Both the position numbers and the translations under genes were made by a program. Shown piece after piece: positions 35,109 through 44,447 of a stretch of DNA of 64,000 bases. Location of the stretch: assembly GCA_002786165.1 (NCBI GenBank), contig PEQK01000014.1:41053-105052 (forward strand). Direction: 5' to 3'. Within the stretch, counting starts at the first letter, position 1. Every line of letters starts with the position of its first letter. The DNA is from Legionella sp. GTDB taxonomy: Bacteria; Pseudomonadota; Gammaproteobacteria; Legionellales; Legionellaceae. The notes beneath the pieces were generated by a model. That model was not told the DNA's origin. It saw nothing but the letters and a program-made list of their open reading frames with translations, and searched no databases.

Positions 35109-37489
35109 TAGGACTCCATGTCTCGTTTTAATCTGGACAAGGCATCCGCCATAGCTGTATTAAACATCGTTTTTGCGCGAGCGGGAGGTGTTTTTTCCGG
35201 AGCAGATTGCTTGGGCTTGGGTTTGGATTTAGGGTGTGATGGCCGTGGCGTTTCTTTAGAAAGAGGCTTGGGTTTCTTAGGTATGTCTTTTTTGGGTAAA
35301 GGCTGTGTCTGTTCTTCATGCAATTTCATCGTCAAGCCAATTCTATTACGCTCTTTGTCGACTTCAATCACCTTCACCGTCACAATATCGCCGGCTTTTA
35401 CGACTTCTCGCGGATCACGGATAAAGCGATCCGTAATTGCAGAAATATGAACCAAGCCATCTTGGTGGACCCCTATATCCACAAAGGCACCAAAATGAGT
35501 CACATTGGAAATAACACCGTCTAATACCATGCCAAGTTCTAGATCCGTCAGTTGATTGATGCCCTCTTTAAACACCACCGTTTTAAAACGTGGCCGAGGA
35601 TCACGACCCGGTTTTTCCAGTTCTGAAATAATATCTTGTACCGTGACCAATCCAAAGTGTTCGTCCACATAATGTGATGCGTCTAACGCTTTTAATACCG
35701 TGCTATTTCCCATCAAGTCTGACAAGCTAAGCCCTGTATCGTGCACAATCCGTTCCACGATAGGATAGGCTTCAGGATGAACACCCGATGCATCTAAAAG
35801 ATTAGATCCTTGGGTAATGCGTAAGAACCCTGCGGCCTGCTGAAACGTTTTGGCGCCCATACGAGGAATATGTTTTAGCGATTCCCGATCGGGAAACATG
35901 CCGTGTTCATCGCGATATTGAACCAATTGCTTGGCCAATGATTCCGACAATCCTGATACACGCGACAGCAAGGACACAGAGGCTCGATTGATGTCTACAC
36001 CCACCAGATTCACACAGTCTTCTACCACCGCATCCAAACATCGCGCCAAACGAGATTGGTTCACATCATGTTGGTATTGACCTACTCCAATAGATTTAGG
36101 TTCAATTTTCACCAATTCTGCCAAAGGATCTTGTAATCGCCGAGCAATAGAAACAGCCCCACGTAAGGTGACATCTAAATCAGGAAATTCATCAGCGGCC
36201 AATTGCGATGCAGAGTACACAGAAGCGCCTGCTTCACTGACCAATACTTTGGTCAAGGAAAGATCGGGATACATTTTGATCATCTCCGTCACCAAGCGTT
36301 CCGTATCACGCGACCCAGTACCATTACCGATACTGATCAAATCCACCTCATATTTCATGGCAAGCTTAGCCAACGCTGTAATAGCTTCATGCCAAGCCGA
36401 TTGGGGTGGCAAAGGAAACACTGTGTCGTAATCTAATACTTTGCCTGTCTGTTCAACCACCACGACTTTTACGCCAGTCCGAATACCTGGATCAAGCCCC
36501 ATGATCACTCGGGCTCCCGCTGGCGCTGCCAACATCAAATCACGTAAATTCTTAGCAAACACATCGATGGCTTCTTCATCCGCTGCTTCCCGCAAACGAT
36601 TAAATAATTCCAACTCTAATTTAGACCATAATTTGGTAGACCATGCCAAGCGTACAGTCTCCATCAGCCAAGCAAATGCCGGTGCCTGTTGTGCCGTAAT
36701 ATGGAAATAGCGACATATAATCTCTTCGCCAATTTGAGGGTGGTCTGGGAGGGTCAATGCCAAAGTAAGAGCATTTTCTTTACGACCTCGAAACAGGGCC
36801 AAAGCACGGTGAGACGGAATTTTTCGAAGCAGTTGAGAAAAGTTAACATAATCAGCAAATTTATTAATATTATTTTTTTTGGTACTCTTCGCGCCTTTCG
36901 CCCCTTGCGCATTTAAAACGGCGTGTTGCCATAAATAATCGCGCAATTCACTTAACACATCGGGTTCTTCTGCAAAACGTTCCATAAGAATTTGTCGAGC
37001 ACCTTCTAGGGCTTCTTCCGCAGTAGTCACACCTAATTCAAGGTTCACAAAAGTCAGGGCATGGCTTTGAGGTTCGATGGTTTCATTGCGTAGCAACGCT
37101 TCTGCCAAAGGCTCCAAGCCTGCTTCTTTCGCCAAATGCGCTTTGGTTCGACGTTTGGGGCGGTAAGGCAAATATAGATCCTCTAAGCGCGTTTTGCTTG
37201 AAGCCTCTAAAATGGCTTGCTCTAAAGCTGCCGACAACAATCCTTGCTCACGAATACTGGACAATACTGTCGCACGTCGTTCAGACAATTCGCGCAAATA
37301 ACTTAAACGATACGCAATTTTTCTTAGGTCTGTGTCGTTTAAATGCTGCGTCACTTCTTTGCGATAACGCGCAATAAAAGGCACAGTAGCACCATCATCT
37401 AATAATTGGATAGCCGCATGAATACGTGCAGGCACAATATTTAATTCTTGACCAATTATAGAAGCAATCAGCATCACATCGTCATTCAT
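35108..37489 (-). CDS. tex: Tex (YhgF) RNA-binding transcription accessory protein
   Basis: This is a cytosolic multidomain protein of 793 aa from ATG 37489, which has AGAAAGG upstream. Domains in order are: the N-terminal Tex helical region (VPFIARYRKEVTQHL), a YqgF/RuvX-like nuclease fold (MGLDPGIRTGVKVVVVEQTG), helix-hairpin-helix motifs (LLSRVSGLSESLAKQLVQYR), and an S1 domain (GMVLDGVISNVTHFGAFVDI, VHQDGLVHIS). A Lys/Pro-rich tail follows. Tex affects transcription and virulence gene expression in several pathogens. It lies 21 bases after glmS. Confidence 0.95.
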   Translation of the reverse strand: MNDDVMLIASIIGQELNIVPARIHAAIQLLDDGATVPFIARYRKEVTQHLNDTDLRKIAYRLSYLRELSERRATVLSSIREQGLLSAALEQAILEASSKTRLEDLYLPYRPKRRTKAHLAKEAGLEPLAEALLRNETIEPQSHALTFVNLELGVTTAEEALEGARQILMERFAEEPDVLSELRDYLWQHAVLNAQGAKGAKSTKKNNINKFADYVNFSQLLRKIPSHRALALFRGRKENALTLALTLPDHPQIGEEIICRYFHITAQQAPAFAWLMETVRLAWSTKLWSKLELELFNRLREAADEEAIDVFAKNLRDLMLAAPAGARVIMGLDPGIRTGVKVVVVEQTGKVLDYDTVFPLPPQSAWHEAITALAKLAMKYEVDLISIGNGTGSRDTERLVTEMIKMYPDLSLTKVLVSEAGASVYSASQLAADEFPDLDVTLRGAVSIARRLQDPLAELVKIEPKSIGVGQYQHDVNQSRLARCLDAVVEDCVNLVGVDINRASVSLLSRVSGLSESLAKQLVQYRDEHGMFPDRESLKHIPRMGAKTFQQAAGFLRITQGSNLLDASGVHPEAYPIVERIVHDTGLSLSDLMGNSTVLKALDASHYVDEHFGLVTVQDIISELEKPGRDPRPRFKTVVFKEGINQLTDLELGMVLDGVISNVTHFGAFVDIGVHQDGLVHISAITDRFIRDPREVVKAGDIVTVKVIEVDKERNRIGLTMKLHEEQTQPLPKKDIPKKPKPLSKETPRPSHPKSKPKPKQSAPEKTPPARAKTMFNTAMADALSRLKRDMES

Positions 37490-37510
37490 AACCTTTCTCA
37501 CCACTCCCAT

Positions 37511-39325
37511 TTATTCCACAGTCACTGATTTGGCCAGATTTCTAGGTTGATCCACATCGGTGCCTTTGGCAACTGCCACATGATATGCCAAAAGTTGTAG
37601 AGGTATTGTAAAAATAATAGGTGCAATCCAAGTGCCGCAAGACGTCACTCGAATAAACGTTGCCTGATTTTCAGACCAATCTTGATCATCGTCCGCAAAG
37701 ACAAATAATTGTCCGCCACGCGCACTCACTTCATGTAAATTAGATTTTAATTTGTCCGATAATTCATCTTTCGGGGCGACCACTACCACCGGCATGTTTT
37801 TATCGACCAAAGCCAAAGGCCCGTGTTTCAACTCACCAGCAGGATAAGCTTCAGCGTGAATATAAGAGACTTCTTTTAATTTTAAAGCCCCTTCTAAAGC
37901 CACAGGAAATTGTACCCCACGACCTAAAAATAAGGCATTGGTCTTGTTGGCAAATTGATGCGACAAACGCTCTATCTCTGGATTCAAACGCAATACGCCT
38001 TCACAGCTGGCAGGTAATCGTTGTAACTCTACAAAAACGTCTTTGGCGCGCTCGTCTTGACATAAGGTCGCAGCCATCATCAGCAAAGCCACCAATTGGG
38101 TCGTAAAAGCTTTGGTGGATGCCACACCAATTTCAACGCCCGCTCGAGTTAAAAACACACAATCCGACTCTCGCACCAAAGTAGAACTGGCCACATTACA
38201 AATGGCAAACGTACCTAAATATCCTAATGATTTGGCTTTTGAAAGAGCCGCAAGCGTATCCGCCGTTTCTCCAGATTGAGAAATCGTGATAAACAACGTG
38301 TCCTCACCCACAACCACATCGCGATAACGATATTCACTGGCAACTTCAACTTGCGTGGACAATCCAGCCAGAGATTCAAACCAAAATTTGGCAATCAAGC
38401 CAGCATGATAACTGGTCCCGCATGCCACAATATGAATGTGTTTGACACGTTGAAACAACTCTAATGTTTTATCTCCAAAACTAGCTTTTAAAACATCTAG
38501 GCTAGACAAACGGCCCGCCAATGTATCCGCAATCACCACCGTTTGTTCAAAGATTTCTTTCAACATAAAATGTCGGTAACAGCCTTTGCTCACTGCAAAG
38601 TTTTCAACATTTAAGCGCTCAGGATTGCGTTGTGCCAATTGCTTGTTGGCATCAAAAATTTTAAGGCTTTCTGGTGTCAGATGAACGCTATCGCCTTCTG
38701 CTAAAAATACCACATGATCAGCAAAGGATCGTAATGCCAAAGGATCTGAAGCAATAAAATGCTCATCCACGCCCAAACCAATCACCAAAGGACTGCCTCT
38801 ACGAATGGCCACCAATTCATTAGGATGTTTGCTATGCACCACCCCTAATGCAAATGCGCCAGACAACTCTTCCGCAGTCGATTGAACCGCTTTTAAGAAA
38901 TCAGGAACCAATTGATAGTGGTAATGAATCAAATGCGCAGCAACTTCACTATCCGTCTCAGAGGTAAACTGGTACCCCAATGCTTGTAGCCGCTGACGTA
39001 ATTGATCGTGATTTTCAATGATACCATTATGCACAATGGCGACTTCATTATGAGAGACATGGGGATGGGCATTACTTTCAGAAGGTCGTCCGTGGGTCGC
39101 CCAACGCGTATGAGCAATGCCCAGACAACCACTTAAGGCCTCTTCGCTCAAGGCATCTGCCAGTACTTGTACTTTGCCTTGTGTGCGAATACGATGGACA
39201 TCAGAATCTTGAGCAATCATAGCAATGCCGGCAGAATCGTACCCCCGATATTCAAGACGACGAAGCCCTTCCAATAATATTTTACTGATATCTCGTTTGG
39301 ATACCGCACCCATAATGCCGCACAT
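37511..39325 (-). CDS. glmS: Glucosamine-6-phosphate synthase
   Basis: This cytosolic enzyme makes glucosamine-6-phosphate from fructose-6-phosphate and glutamine, the entry to peptidoglycan and LPS sugars. The 604-aa protein has the N-terminal glutaminase with nucleophile Cys2 (processed MCGIMGAV), HTRWATHGRPSESNAHPH, and two SIS isomerase domains (GTSYHAGLIAKFW; FLGRGVQFPVALEGALKLKE). The C-terminus ends DVDQPRNLAKSVTVE as in E. coli. It starts 10 bases after smpB. No glmS ribozyme or evident small-RNA target can be identified by eye. Confidence 0.97.
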   Translation of the reverse strand: MCGIMGAVSKRDISKILLEGLRRLEYRGYDSAGIAMIAQDSDVHRIRTQGKVQVLADALSEEALSGCLGIAHTRWATHGRPSESNAHPHVSHNEVAIVHNGIIENHDQLRQRLQALGYQFTSETDSEVAAHLIHYHYQLVPDFLKAVQSTAEELSGAFALGVVHSKHPNELVAIRRGSPLVIGLGVDEHFIASDPLALRSFADHVVFLAEGDSVHLTPESLKIFDANKQLAQRNPERLNVENFAVSKGCYRHFMLKEIFEQTVVIADTLAGRLSSLDVLKASFGDKTLELFQRVKHIHIVACGTSYHAGLIAKFWFESLAGLSTQVEVASEYRYRDVVVGEDTLFITISQSGETADTLAALSKAKSLGYLGTFAICNVASSTLVRESDCVFLTRAGVEIGVASTKAFTTQLVALLMMAATLCQDERAKDVFVELQRLPASCEGVLRLNPEIERLSHQFANKTNALFLGRGVQFPVALEGALKLKEVSYIHAEAYPAGELKHGPLALVDKNMPVVVVAPKDELSDKLKSNLHEVSARGGQLFVFADDDQDWSENQATFIRVTSCGTWIAPIIFTIPLQLLAYHVAVAKGTDVDQPRNLAKSVTVE

Positions 39326-39335
39326 AATTCTACTC

Positions 39336-39800
39336 CTAAATATTTTTCTTCATAATGCGCGCACGATCACGTTGCCAATCTCGTTCTTTAATAGTATCGC
39401 GTTTATCATGTGTTTTTTTACCTTTTACCAATGCCATTTGCATCTTAATCTTATTGTGCTTCCAATAAAAAGACAATGGAATCAGAGTATATCCCTGTCG
39501 TTCAACTTTACCAATCAATTGATTTAATTGATTGCGATTTAATAATAATTTGCGGGTTCGCGTAGAGTCGGGGTAAGTATGCAACGAAGCCGTCGGTAAA
39601 GGCTGGATTTGAGCGCCTAACAAATAGGCCTCTCCATGCCTAATAATGACATGAGCATCCGATAAATTAATTCTACCCGCCCGCAAACTTTTTACTTCCC
39701 AGCCCTCTAAAACCATACCTGCTTCGAACTCTTCTTCAACAAAATATTCAAAGCGAGCCTTTTTATTGGTAACAATCACCGCATTGTCTTTTTTATGCAT
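39336..39800 (-). CDS. smpB: SsrA-binding protein SmpB
   Basis: SmpB delivers tmRNA to stalled ribosomes. The 154-aa protein has the OB-fold core (KKARFEYFVEEEFEAGMVL, GWEVKSLRAGRINLSDAH) and the basic C-terminal tail KGKKTHDKRDTIKERDWQRD needed for decoding-centre contact. ATG 39800 is preferred over the GTG at 39809 because AAGGC lies at a workable distance. No ssrA gene is seen nearby. It is first in the smpB-glmS-tex-yciA series and diverges from the phoH-like gene across 80 bases. Confidence 0.95.
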   Translation of the reverse strand: MHKKDNAVIVTNKKARFEYFVEEEFEAGMVLEGWEVKSLRAGRINLSDAHVIIRHGEAYLLGAQIQPLPTASLHTYPDSTRTRKLLLNRNQLNQLIGKVERQGYTLIPLSFYWKHNKIKMQMALVKGKKTHDKRDTIKERDWQRDRARIMKKNI

Positions 39801-39879
39801 GATCAACACGCCTTAGATAGTTACAGAATCGATCCGATTACGCTATCATGTTTTTATCCCTCATGTGCAGGATAAATAG

Positions 39880-41277
39880 ATGATAAACAAGGAACGTAAA
39901 TTATTTGTGCTGGATACCAACATACTGATGCATGATCCCACAGCCATCTATCATTTTCAAGAGCATGACATATATTTGCCCATGGTTGTGCTTGAAGAAC
40001 TAGATAGACATAAAAGTGGCATCTCCGAAGTCGCCAGAAATGTGCGGCAAACCAACCGTATGTTAGTAGAGCTAATGAGCGGATCCTCGCATGCCGAAGT
40101 GGTGGCCGGTTTAAAAATTCCAAGTTTTATATCCAACACCGGGGTCTCTAGTTCAGGCCGACTGTTCTTTCAAACCAACGACGTGCAACAGGTACAACCA
40201 CTGTATTTACCTGGTCATAATGTCGACAATACCATTCTAGGCATTGCCCTAAGTCTCCAAAAACAAGATGAGCAACGCCAAGTTGTCATCGTCTCTAAAG
40301 ACATCAATCTTCGTATTAAAGCCGGCATTATTGGGATTGCAGCCGAAGATTATTATACCGATCAAGTGCTAGATGATGTGACATTACTGCATAGTGGCTT
40401 GCATCGTTTGGACCATGATTTTTGGGAAGCACATGGTAAAGACATGGACTCATGGAAAGACAGTGGTAAAACGTTTTATCGCATCAAAGGACCCTTGACC
40501 AGCGAATGGAACCCAAATGATTGTCTCGTCACCGAAGATCACGATTTCAAAGCCATCGTCAAAAATGTTGAAGCAGGTGAGGCTTTGGTGGAAATGGCGA
40601 AAGATTATACCATTGAAAAAAATGCGATCTGGGGCATCACTGCGCGTAATGAAGAACAAAATTTTGCACTCAATCTGCTCTTAGATCCCAATATCGATTT
40701 CGTCACTTTACAAGGCTCTGCGGGCACAGGAAAAACGTTGTTGACCATTGCGGCAGCACTCACGCAAGTATTGGATGAGCGCCGTTATACTGAAATTATC
40801 ATGACAAGAGTCACCATCCCTGTTGGCGAAGACATTGGATTTTTACCTGGGACCGAAGAGGAAAAAATGACCCCTTGGATGGGTGCTTTGATGGACAATC
40901 TAGAAGTATTGCATGGCAATCAAGATGGCGGTAGTTTTGGGCGCAATGCGACGGAAGACTTATTAAAAAACAAAATCAAAATTCGCTCTTTGAATTTTAT
41001 GCGAGGACGAACCTTCCTCAATCGTTTCATCATCATCGATGAAGCTCAAAATTTAACCCCAAAACAAATCAAAACATTGGTCACTCGCGCAGGCCCTGGA
41101 TCAAAAATTGTATGCCTGGGGGATATCAAACAAATTGACACCCCCTATTTGACAGAAACCACTTCAGGCCTCACCTTTGCAGTCGATCGATTTAAACATT
41201 GGCAATACAGTGCCCATATGACACTCACTCGTGGAGAGCGTTCACGATTGGCTTACTACGCGGCAGAACATTTATAA
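39880..41277 (+). CDS. PIN-PhoH fusion protein (YlaK type)
   Basis: This 465-aa cytosolic protein has an N-terminal PIN ribonuclease domain with acidic residues at Asp12 (VLDTNILMHDP), VVLEELDRHK and VVIVSKDINLRIKA. The C-terminal PhoH ATPase has Walker A GSAGTGKTLL (Lys285) and Walker B FIIIDEAQNLTP. Such PhoH2-like fusions act as RNA-directed ATPase or nuclease enzymes in other bacteria. AGGA is seven bases before the ATG. guaC follows 24 bases later on the same strand. Confidence 0.92.
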   Translation: MINKERKLFVLDTNILMHDPTAIYHFQEHDIYLPMVVLEELDRHKSGISEVARNVRQTNRMLVELMSGSSHAEVVAGLKIPSFISNTGVSSSGRLFFQTNDVQQVQPLYLPGHNVDNTILGIALSLQKQDEQRQVVIVSKDINLRIKAGIIGIAAEDYYTDQVLDDVTLLHSGLHRLDHDFWEAHGKDMDSWKDSGKTFYRIKGPLTSEWNPNDCLVTEDHDFKAIVKNVEAGEALVEMAKDYTIEKNAIWGITARNEEQNFALNLLLDPNIDFVTLQGSAGTGKTLLTIAAALTQVLDERRYTEIIMTRVTIPVGEDIGFLPGTEEEKMTPWMGALMDNLEVLHGNQDGGSFGRNATEDLLKNKIKIRSLNFMRGRTFLNRFIIIDEAQNLTPKQIKTLVTRAGPGSKIVCLGDIKQIDTPYLTETTSGLTFAVDRFKHWQYSAHMTLTRGERSRLAYYAAEHL

Positions 41278-41301
41278 TAACAAGATTCATGGAGATCATT
41301 T

Positions 41302-42318
41302 ATGGCACCTCACGCAATTACCTTTGATGATGTACTGCTCATTCCCGCTTATAATCATCACGAATCTCGACGTATTGTGGACACCACTGTTTCAGATAGA
41401 TTACAAAAACTCACGTTGGCTTTGCCCATTATGAGCTCCAACATGGATACCATTACCGAAAGCAAAATGGCCAATTTTATGCATGAAAAAGGAGGCATTG
41501 GGGTTTTGCATCGATTTTTAAGCATCGAAGATAACGTCAAAGAATTCAAAGCATGCAAAGGACCCACGTTTATTTCTGTGGGGTGCTCTCAAGCAGAATT
41601 AGAGCGCGCCGCTGCGTTAAGAGATGCGGGCGCAGATTATTTTTGCGTGGATGTCGCGCATGCTCATGCAAAATATGTCGGAAAAACCTTGAAAAACCTT
41701 CGTAGCCTCCTGGGGTCTCGCTGCATTATGGCAGGCAATGTGGCCACATATGCGGGCGCAGATTACTTAGCGTCTTGCGGTGCAGACATCATCAAAGCAG
41801 GGATTGGCGGCGGCTCGGTGTGCAGCACACGAATCAAAACAGGATTTGGAATCCCCATGCTAACGTGTATTCAAGATTGTGCACGATCAGATCGCTCGAT
41901 TGTCGCCGATGGCGGACTGAAAACCCCTGGAGACATTGTAAAGGCCCTTGCGTTTGGTGCAGACTTTGTCATGATTGGTGGCATGCTTGCAGGCACTGAG
42001 CCTACGCCAGGAGAGGTCATCACCCAAGCCGATGGGACTCGTGTCAAACGCTACCGAGGTATGGCTTCTCGTGAAGCGCAAGAACAGTTTTTGGGACAAA
42101 TGCATGAATGGAAAACGGCTGAAGGAGTGGCAACAGAAGTGCCTTATCGCGAAAACGCTGATTGGGTCATTGCCGATATCGTAGGGGGATTGCGATCTGG
42201 TTTGACCTACGCAGGAGCAAATACCGTCAGCGAACTCCAGCGTAAATTAAATTATATTGAGGTCACACAAGCAGGGCGGATTGAAAGCTTACCTCATAAA
42301 TTGATGGAGTCGTTGTGA
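41302..42318 (+). CDS. guaC: GMP reductase-like IMPDH/GMPR family enzyme
   Basis: This TIM-barrel oxidoreductase of 338 aa lacks CBS domains. The catalytic loop is AGIGGGSVCSTRIKTGFG with Cys174. The C-terminal flap KRYRGMASREAQEQFLG and the late VGGLRSGLTYAGANTVSEL resemble GMP reductase (ILGGLRSACTYVGA) more than IMP dehydrogenase (QMGGLRSCMGLTG). It would return GMP to IMP with NADPH, in purine salvage. Sequence distance from E. coli GuaC is noticeable (DVAHAH instead of DVANGY), so a short IMPDH remains possible. The esterase gene starts two bases after its stop. Confidence 0.8.
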   Translation: MAPHAITFDDVLLIPAYNHHESRRIVDTTVSDRLQKLTLALPIMSSNMDTITESKMANFMHEKGGIGVLHRFLSIEDNVKEFKACKGPTFISVGCSQAELERAAALRDAGADYFCVDVAHAHAKYVGKTLKNLRSLLGSRCIMAGNVATYAGADYLASCGADIIKAGIGGGSVCSTRIKTGFGIPMLTCIQDCARSDRSIVADGGLKTPGDIVKALAFGADFVMIGGMLAGTEPTPGEVITQADGTRVKRYRGMASREAQEQFLGQMHEWKTAEGVATEVPYRENADWVIADIVGGLRSGLTYAGANTVSELQRKLNYIEVTQAGRIESLPHKLMESL

Positions 42319-42319
42319 C

Positions 42320-43102
42320 ATGAGGATAGAAGATTTTGCTTTTATTTATAAAGGCAAACTGGCCCAACCTTTACGCCAAGAAGAAGCGCATTATCTGCTG
42401 CCGGTAGACCATTACGTCACACAACATCAGGATCGCGCCCTATTGTTGTTGCATGGATTTGCGTCTTCACCTGGGGCATATCGGGCCATGCTCCCTCATT
42501 TGACCGGATATGATCGGATTGTTTGTCCCATTTTGCCTGGCCATGCTGAGTCCATCCAAGCATTTTCCAATGCCAAAGCGCAAGATTGGCGCGAGACCGC
42601 ACAAACCGTTTGTTCTCAATTAATTGATACATATAAAGATGTCACTGTTGTGGGTTTATCACTAGGCGGGATATTGGCTCTAGAATTATCACAGATGTTT
42701 CGACTGCATCATTTATATCTTTTAGCACCCGCGCTAAAATTACGCTATTCATTAGATCTTGCGTTGCTTGCAGCTCGATTATTACGGGCTATTGGATATC
42801 CCACATTTCCCAATTACGGTGGAGATTTTTATACCCATCGGCACGAAGAATTATCTTATCGCCGTGTACCATTCAATGCGATCATTGAAATTCTGTCCCT
42901 CATCAAAACATCATCGTATATACGGCCAAACTGCCCTACAGATTTATTTCTAGGTCAACATGATAAGGTGGTAGATTCGAACTACATTGCCAAAACATAT
43001 GCACATCAGGACAATATAAGCATTCATTGGCTTAAGCATTCGGCTCATATTTTACCTTTAGACGGAGATATTGAATGCCTCATCAAGGCAATTTCTTGTT
43101 GA
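42320..43102 (+). CDS. Alpha/beta hydrolase, esterase or monoacylglycerol-lipase-like
   Basis: The cytosolic 260-aa serine hydrolase has the oxyanion segment LLLHGFASSPGAY, the nucleophile motif GLSLGGI, an aspartate in FLGQHDKVVD and a histidine in LKHSAHILPLD. This triad and the GEST/carboxylesterase-like length fit Est30-type carboxylesterases or monoacylglycerol lipases. Substrate unknown. It follows guaC by one base and is co-transcribed. A weak relic of the palindrome family (CCGCAGCTTGTCC) follows the stop. Confidence 0.82.
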   Translation: MRIEDFAFIYKGKLAQPLRQEEAHYLLPVDHYVTQHQDRALLLLHGFASSPGAYRAMLPHLTGYDRIVCPILPGHAESIQAFSNAKAQDWRETAQTVCSQLIDTYKDVTVVGLSLGGILALELSQMFRLHHLYLLAPALKLRYSLDLALLAARLLRAIGYPTFPNYGGDFYTHRHEELSYRRVPFNAIIEILSLIKTSSYIRPNCPTDLFLGQHDKVVDSNYIAKTYAHQDNISIHWLKHSAHILPLDGDIECLIKAISC

Positions 43103-43166
43103 TAGCATAGATTCCGCAGCTTGTCCCCCAATTTAAATTGCAAGCACCTCTTGTAGTAAAGGCTAG

Positions 43167-44213
43167 CTACGGCTTTTTCTTATCAAAAAAAGGCACGCTC
43201 GACGTAAAATGCCCACTGACTTCGCCGGCATATACTTCGCCATGTTGCAACGATAATTTTTTAATGGACGCGCCTTTGTTCAAATCAAGTTTGTGTAAAT
43301 CCACCCAAAACACATTAGGTCGGTCTGTATTCTCAAAATAATACACCCTGTTTTTTGTATCAGCCACACTACGCCATAATGTCGCAGCAATATTAGGACG
43401 GTTTGAAAACCCCTCTTGCATAGGGACAGATACATTGCGAATGATAGAAAATACAGTGGCAATGGCCTGTTTAGCATCCGCAGTTTGGGGTGCATTGTTG
43501 ACATAATAACTTGCTCTTACAAATCGATCTTGTGGCTCACCGGTGCCCGGTAAAAATTTTCCTTGTAAGGTTTGCCAATAGTCATTTAAAGCCAATTGTT
43601 TGTCATAAATCGGTTCATTGGTCATGACAGTATAATTTTTACTATGATGAACTTGTAATGCACCATTGATGTATTCAAAAATGGCATTATCGCCACTGCG
43701 ATCAGTGATCGCCAAATGAACGGTGGGATAGGCACCATTCGGCAAAACAGGGGCAATCATATTAAATTTATCTTGCCCATACTCCTTCACGACTTCGTCA
43801 ACAGTCGCGTAATTATCCAACACATATTGAGCCCAATTCAAAATCGATAGGCTTTGACGATTGGGCTGCGGTTTTCCGTAGTCAGTAGAGGATAAATATA
43901 ATAAATTGGCCACCAATCCTTCAGAATTCATCCCATCCGTTGTCCCCATATCATACCCACTGGCAATGACACTGCCATATTTGGAGGTCCATGCCAAATG
44001 ATTGGGTAAATTGCCCTCGGAGCGCTGAGTACCTGCGGGGAATACCCATAAATCGGTATGTAAATCTTCTACCCAATCCATGGTTCGACCCGCCACCACC
44101 ATTTGGTCGGCCCCGGTGTAGGTCAATCGACTACAAGCATCTGCAGGAGAAGTGATAACACATAACCCCGACAATACAGCCATCACTATCCCATAATGAT
44201 ATGCGTTCTTCAT
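43167..44213 (-). CDS. Choloylglycine-hydrolase family linear amide hydrolase (secreted)
   Basis: This is an N-terminal-nucleophile amidohydrolase (348 aa precursor) of the conjugated bile acid hydrolase / penicillin V acylase family. ATG 44213 has AGGAGCG upstream. A signal peptide ends SPADA, so cleavage exposes Cys27 as the new N-terminus in CSRLTY, the expected nucleophile; Arg29 and the Asp of GRTMDW follow. Later family segments are GMNSEGLVANLLYL, YTVMTNEPIYDKQL and the C-terminal YYFENTDRPNVFWVDL. Location is the periplasm or outside. Possible substrates include bile salts, acyl-homoserine lactones or host N-acyl amides; sequence does not decide. Confidence 0.9.
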   Translation of the reverse strand: MKNAYHYGIVMAVLSGLCVITSPADACSRLTYTGADQMVVAGRTMDWVEDLHTDLWVFPAGTQRSEGNLPNHLAWTSKYGSVIASGYDMGTTDGMNSEGLVANLLYLSSTDYGKPQPNRQSLSILNWAQYVLDNYATVDEVVKEYGQDKFNMIAPVLPNGAYPTVHLAITDRSGDNAIFEYINGALQVHHSKNYTVMTNEPIYDKQLALNDYWQTLQGKFLPGTGEPQDRFVRASYYVNNAPQTADAKQAIATVFSIIRNVSVPMQEGFSNRPNIAATLWRSVADTKNRVYYFENTDRPNVFWVDLHKLDLNKGASIKKLSLQHGEVYAGEVSGHFTSSVPFFDKKKP

Positions 44214-44245
44214 GATCGCTCCTAAATTCATCCAATGTAACAAGG

Positions 44246-44437
44246 TTACTTATGCATAGTATTTCGAGTAGAGGCACGTGCTTCTTCTTGAAGTTGTGCG
44301 TCTGCATCTTTGGTATTTTTTCTACCCGAATATCCAGCATTTTCTTTCATCATTTGCTCAGGACCACTCAGCGGTGTACTCGTAAGCGCCGATTTTACGA
44401 TCCCCTCTGGCTCATTTTTTGCATCCCATTTGCTCAT
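44246..44437 (-). CDS. Small hydrophilic protein (63 aa)
   Basis: The protein is charged and polar with no hydrophobic segment (MSKWDAKNEPEGIVKSAL at the start, AQLQEEARASTRNTMHK at the end). GAGAGGA sits six bases before the ATG, a strong ribosome site, and the gene fits neatly between two same-strand genes, 10 bases after the lipoprotein gene. No family recognised. It could be a small stress or regulatory protein. Confidence 0.55.
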   Translation of the reverse strand: MSKWDAKNEPEGIVKSALTSTPLSGPEQMMKENAGYSGRKNTKDADAQLQEEARASTRNTMHK

Positions 44438-44447
44438 ATCATTCCTC

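Noticed and set aside
37490..39335. glmS ribozyme or riboswitch upstream of glmS
   Set aside because: Only 10 bases separate smpB and glmS, leaving no room for such an element.
43109..43130. Stretch ATTCCGCAGCTTGTCCCCCA resembling the GC palindromes
   Set aside because: The right arm is lost, so no stem can form; it may be a relic but cannot be called a member with confidence.
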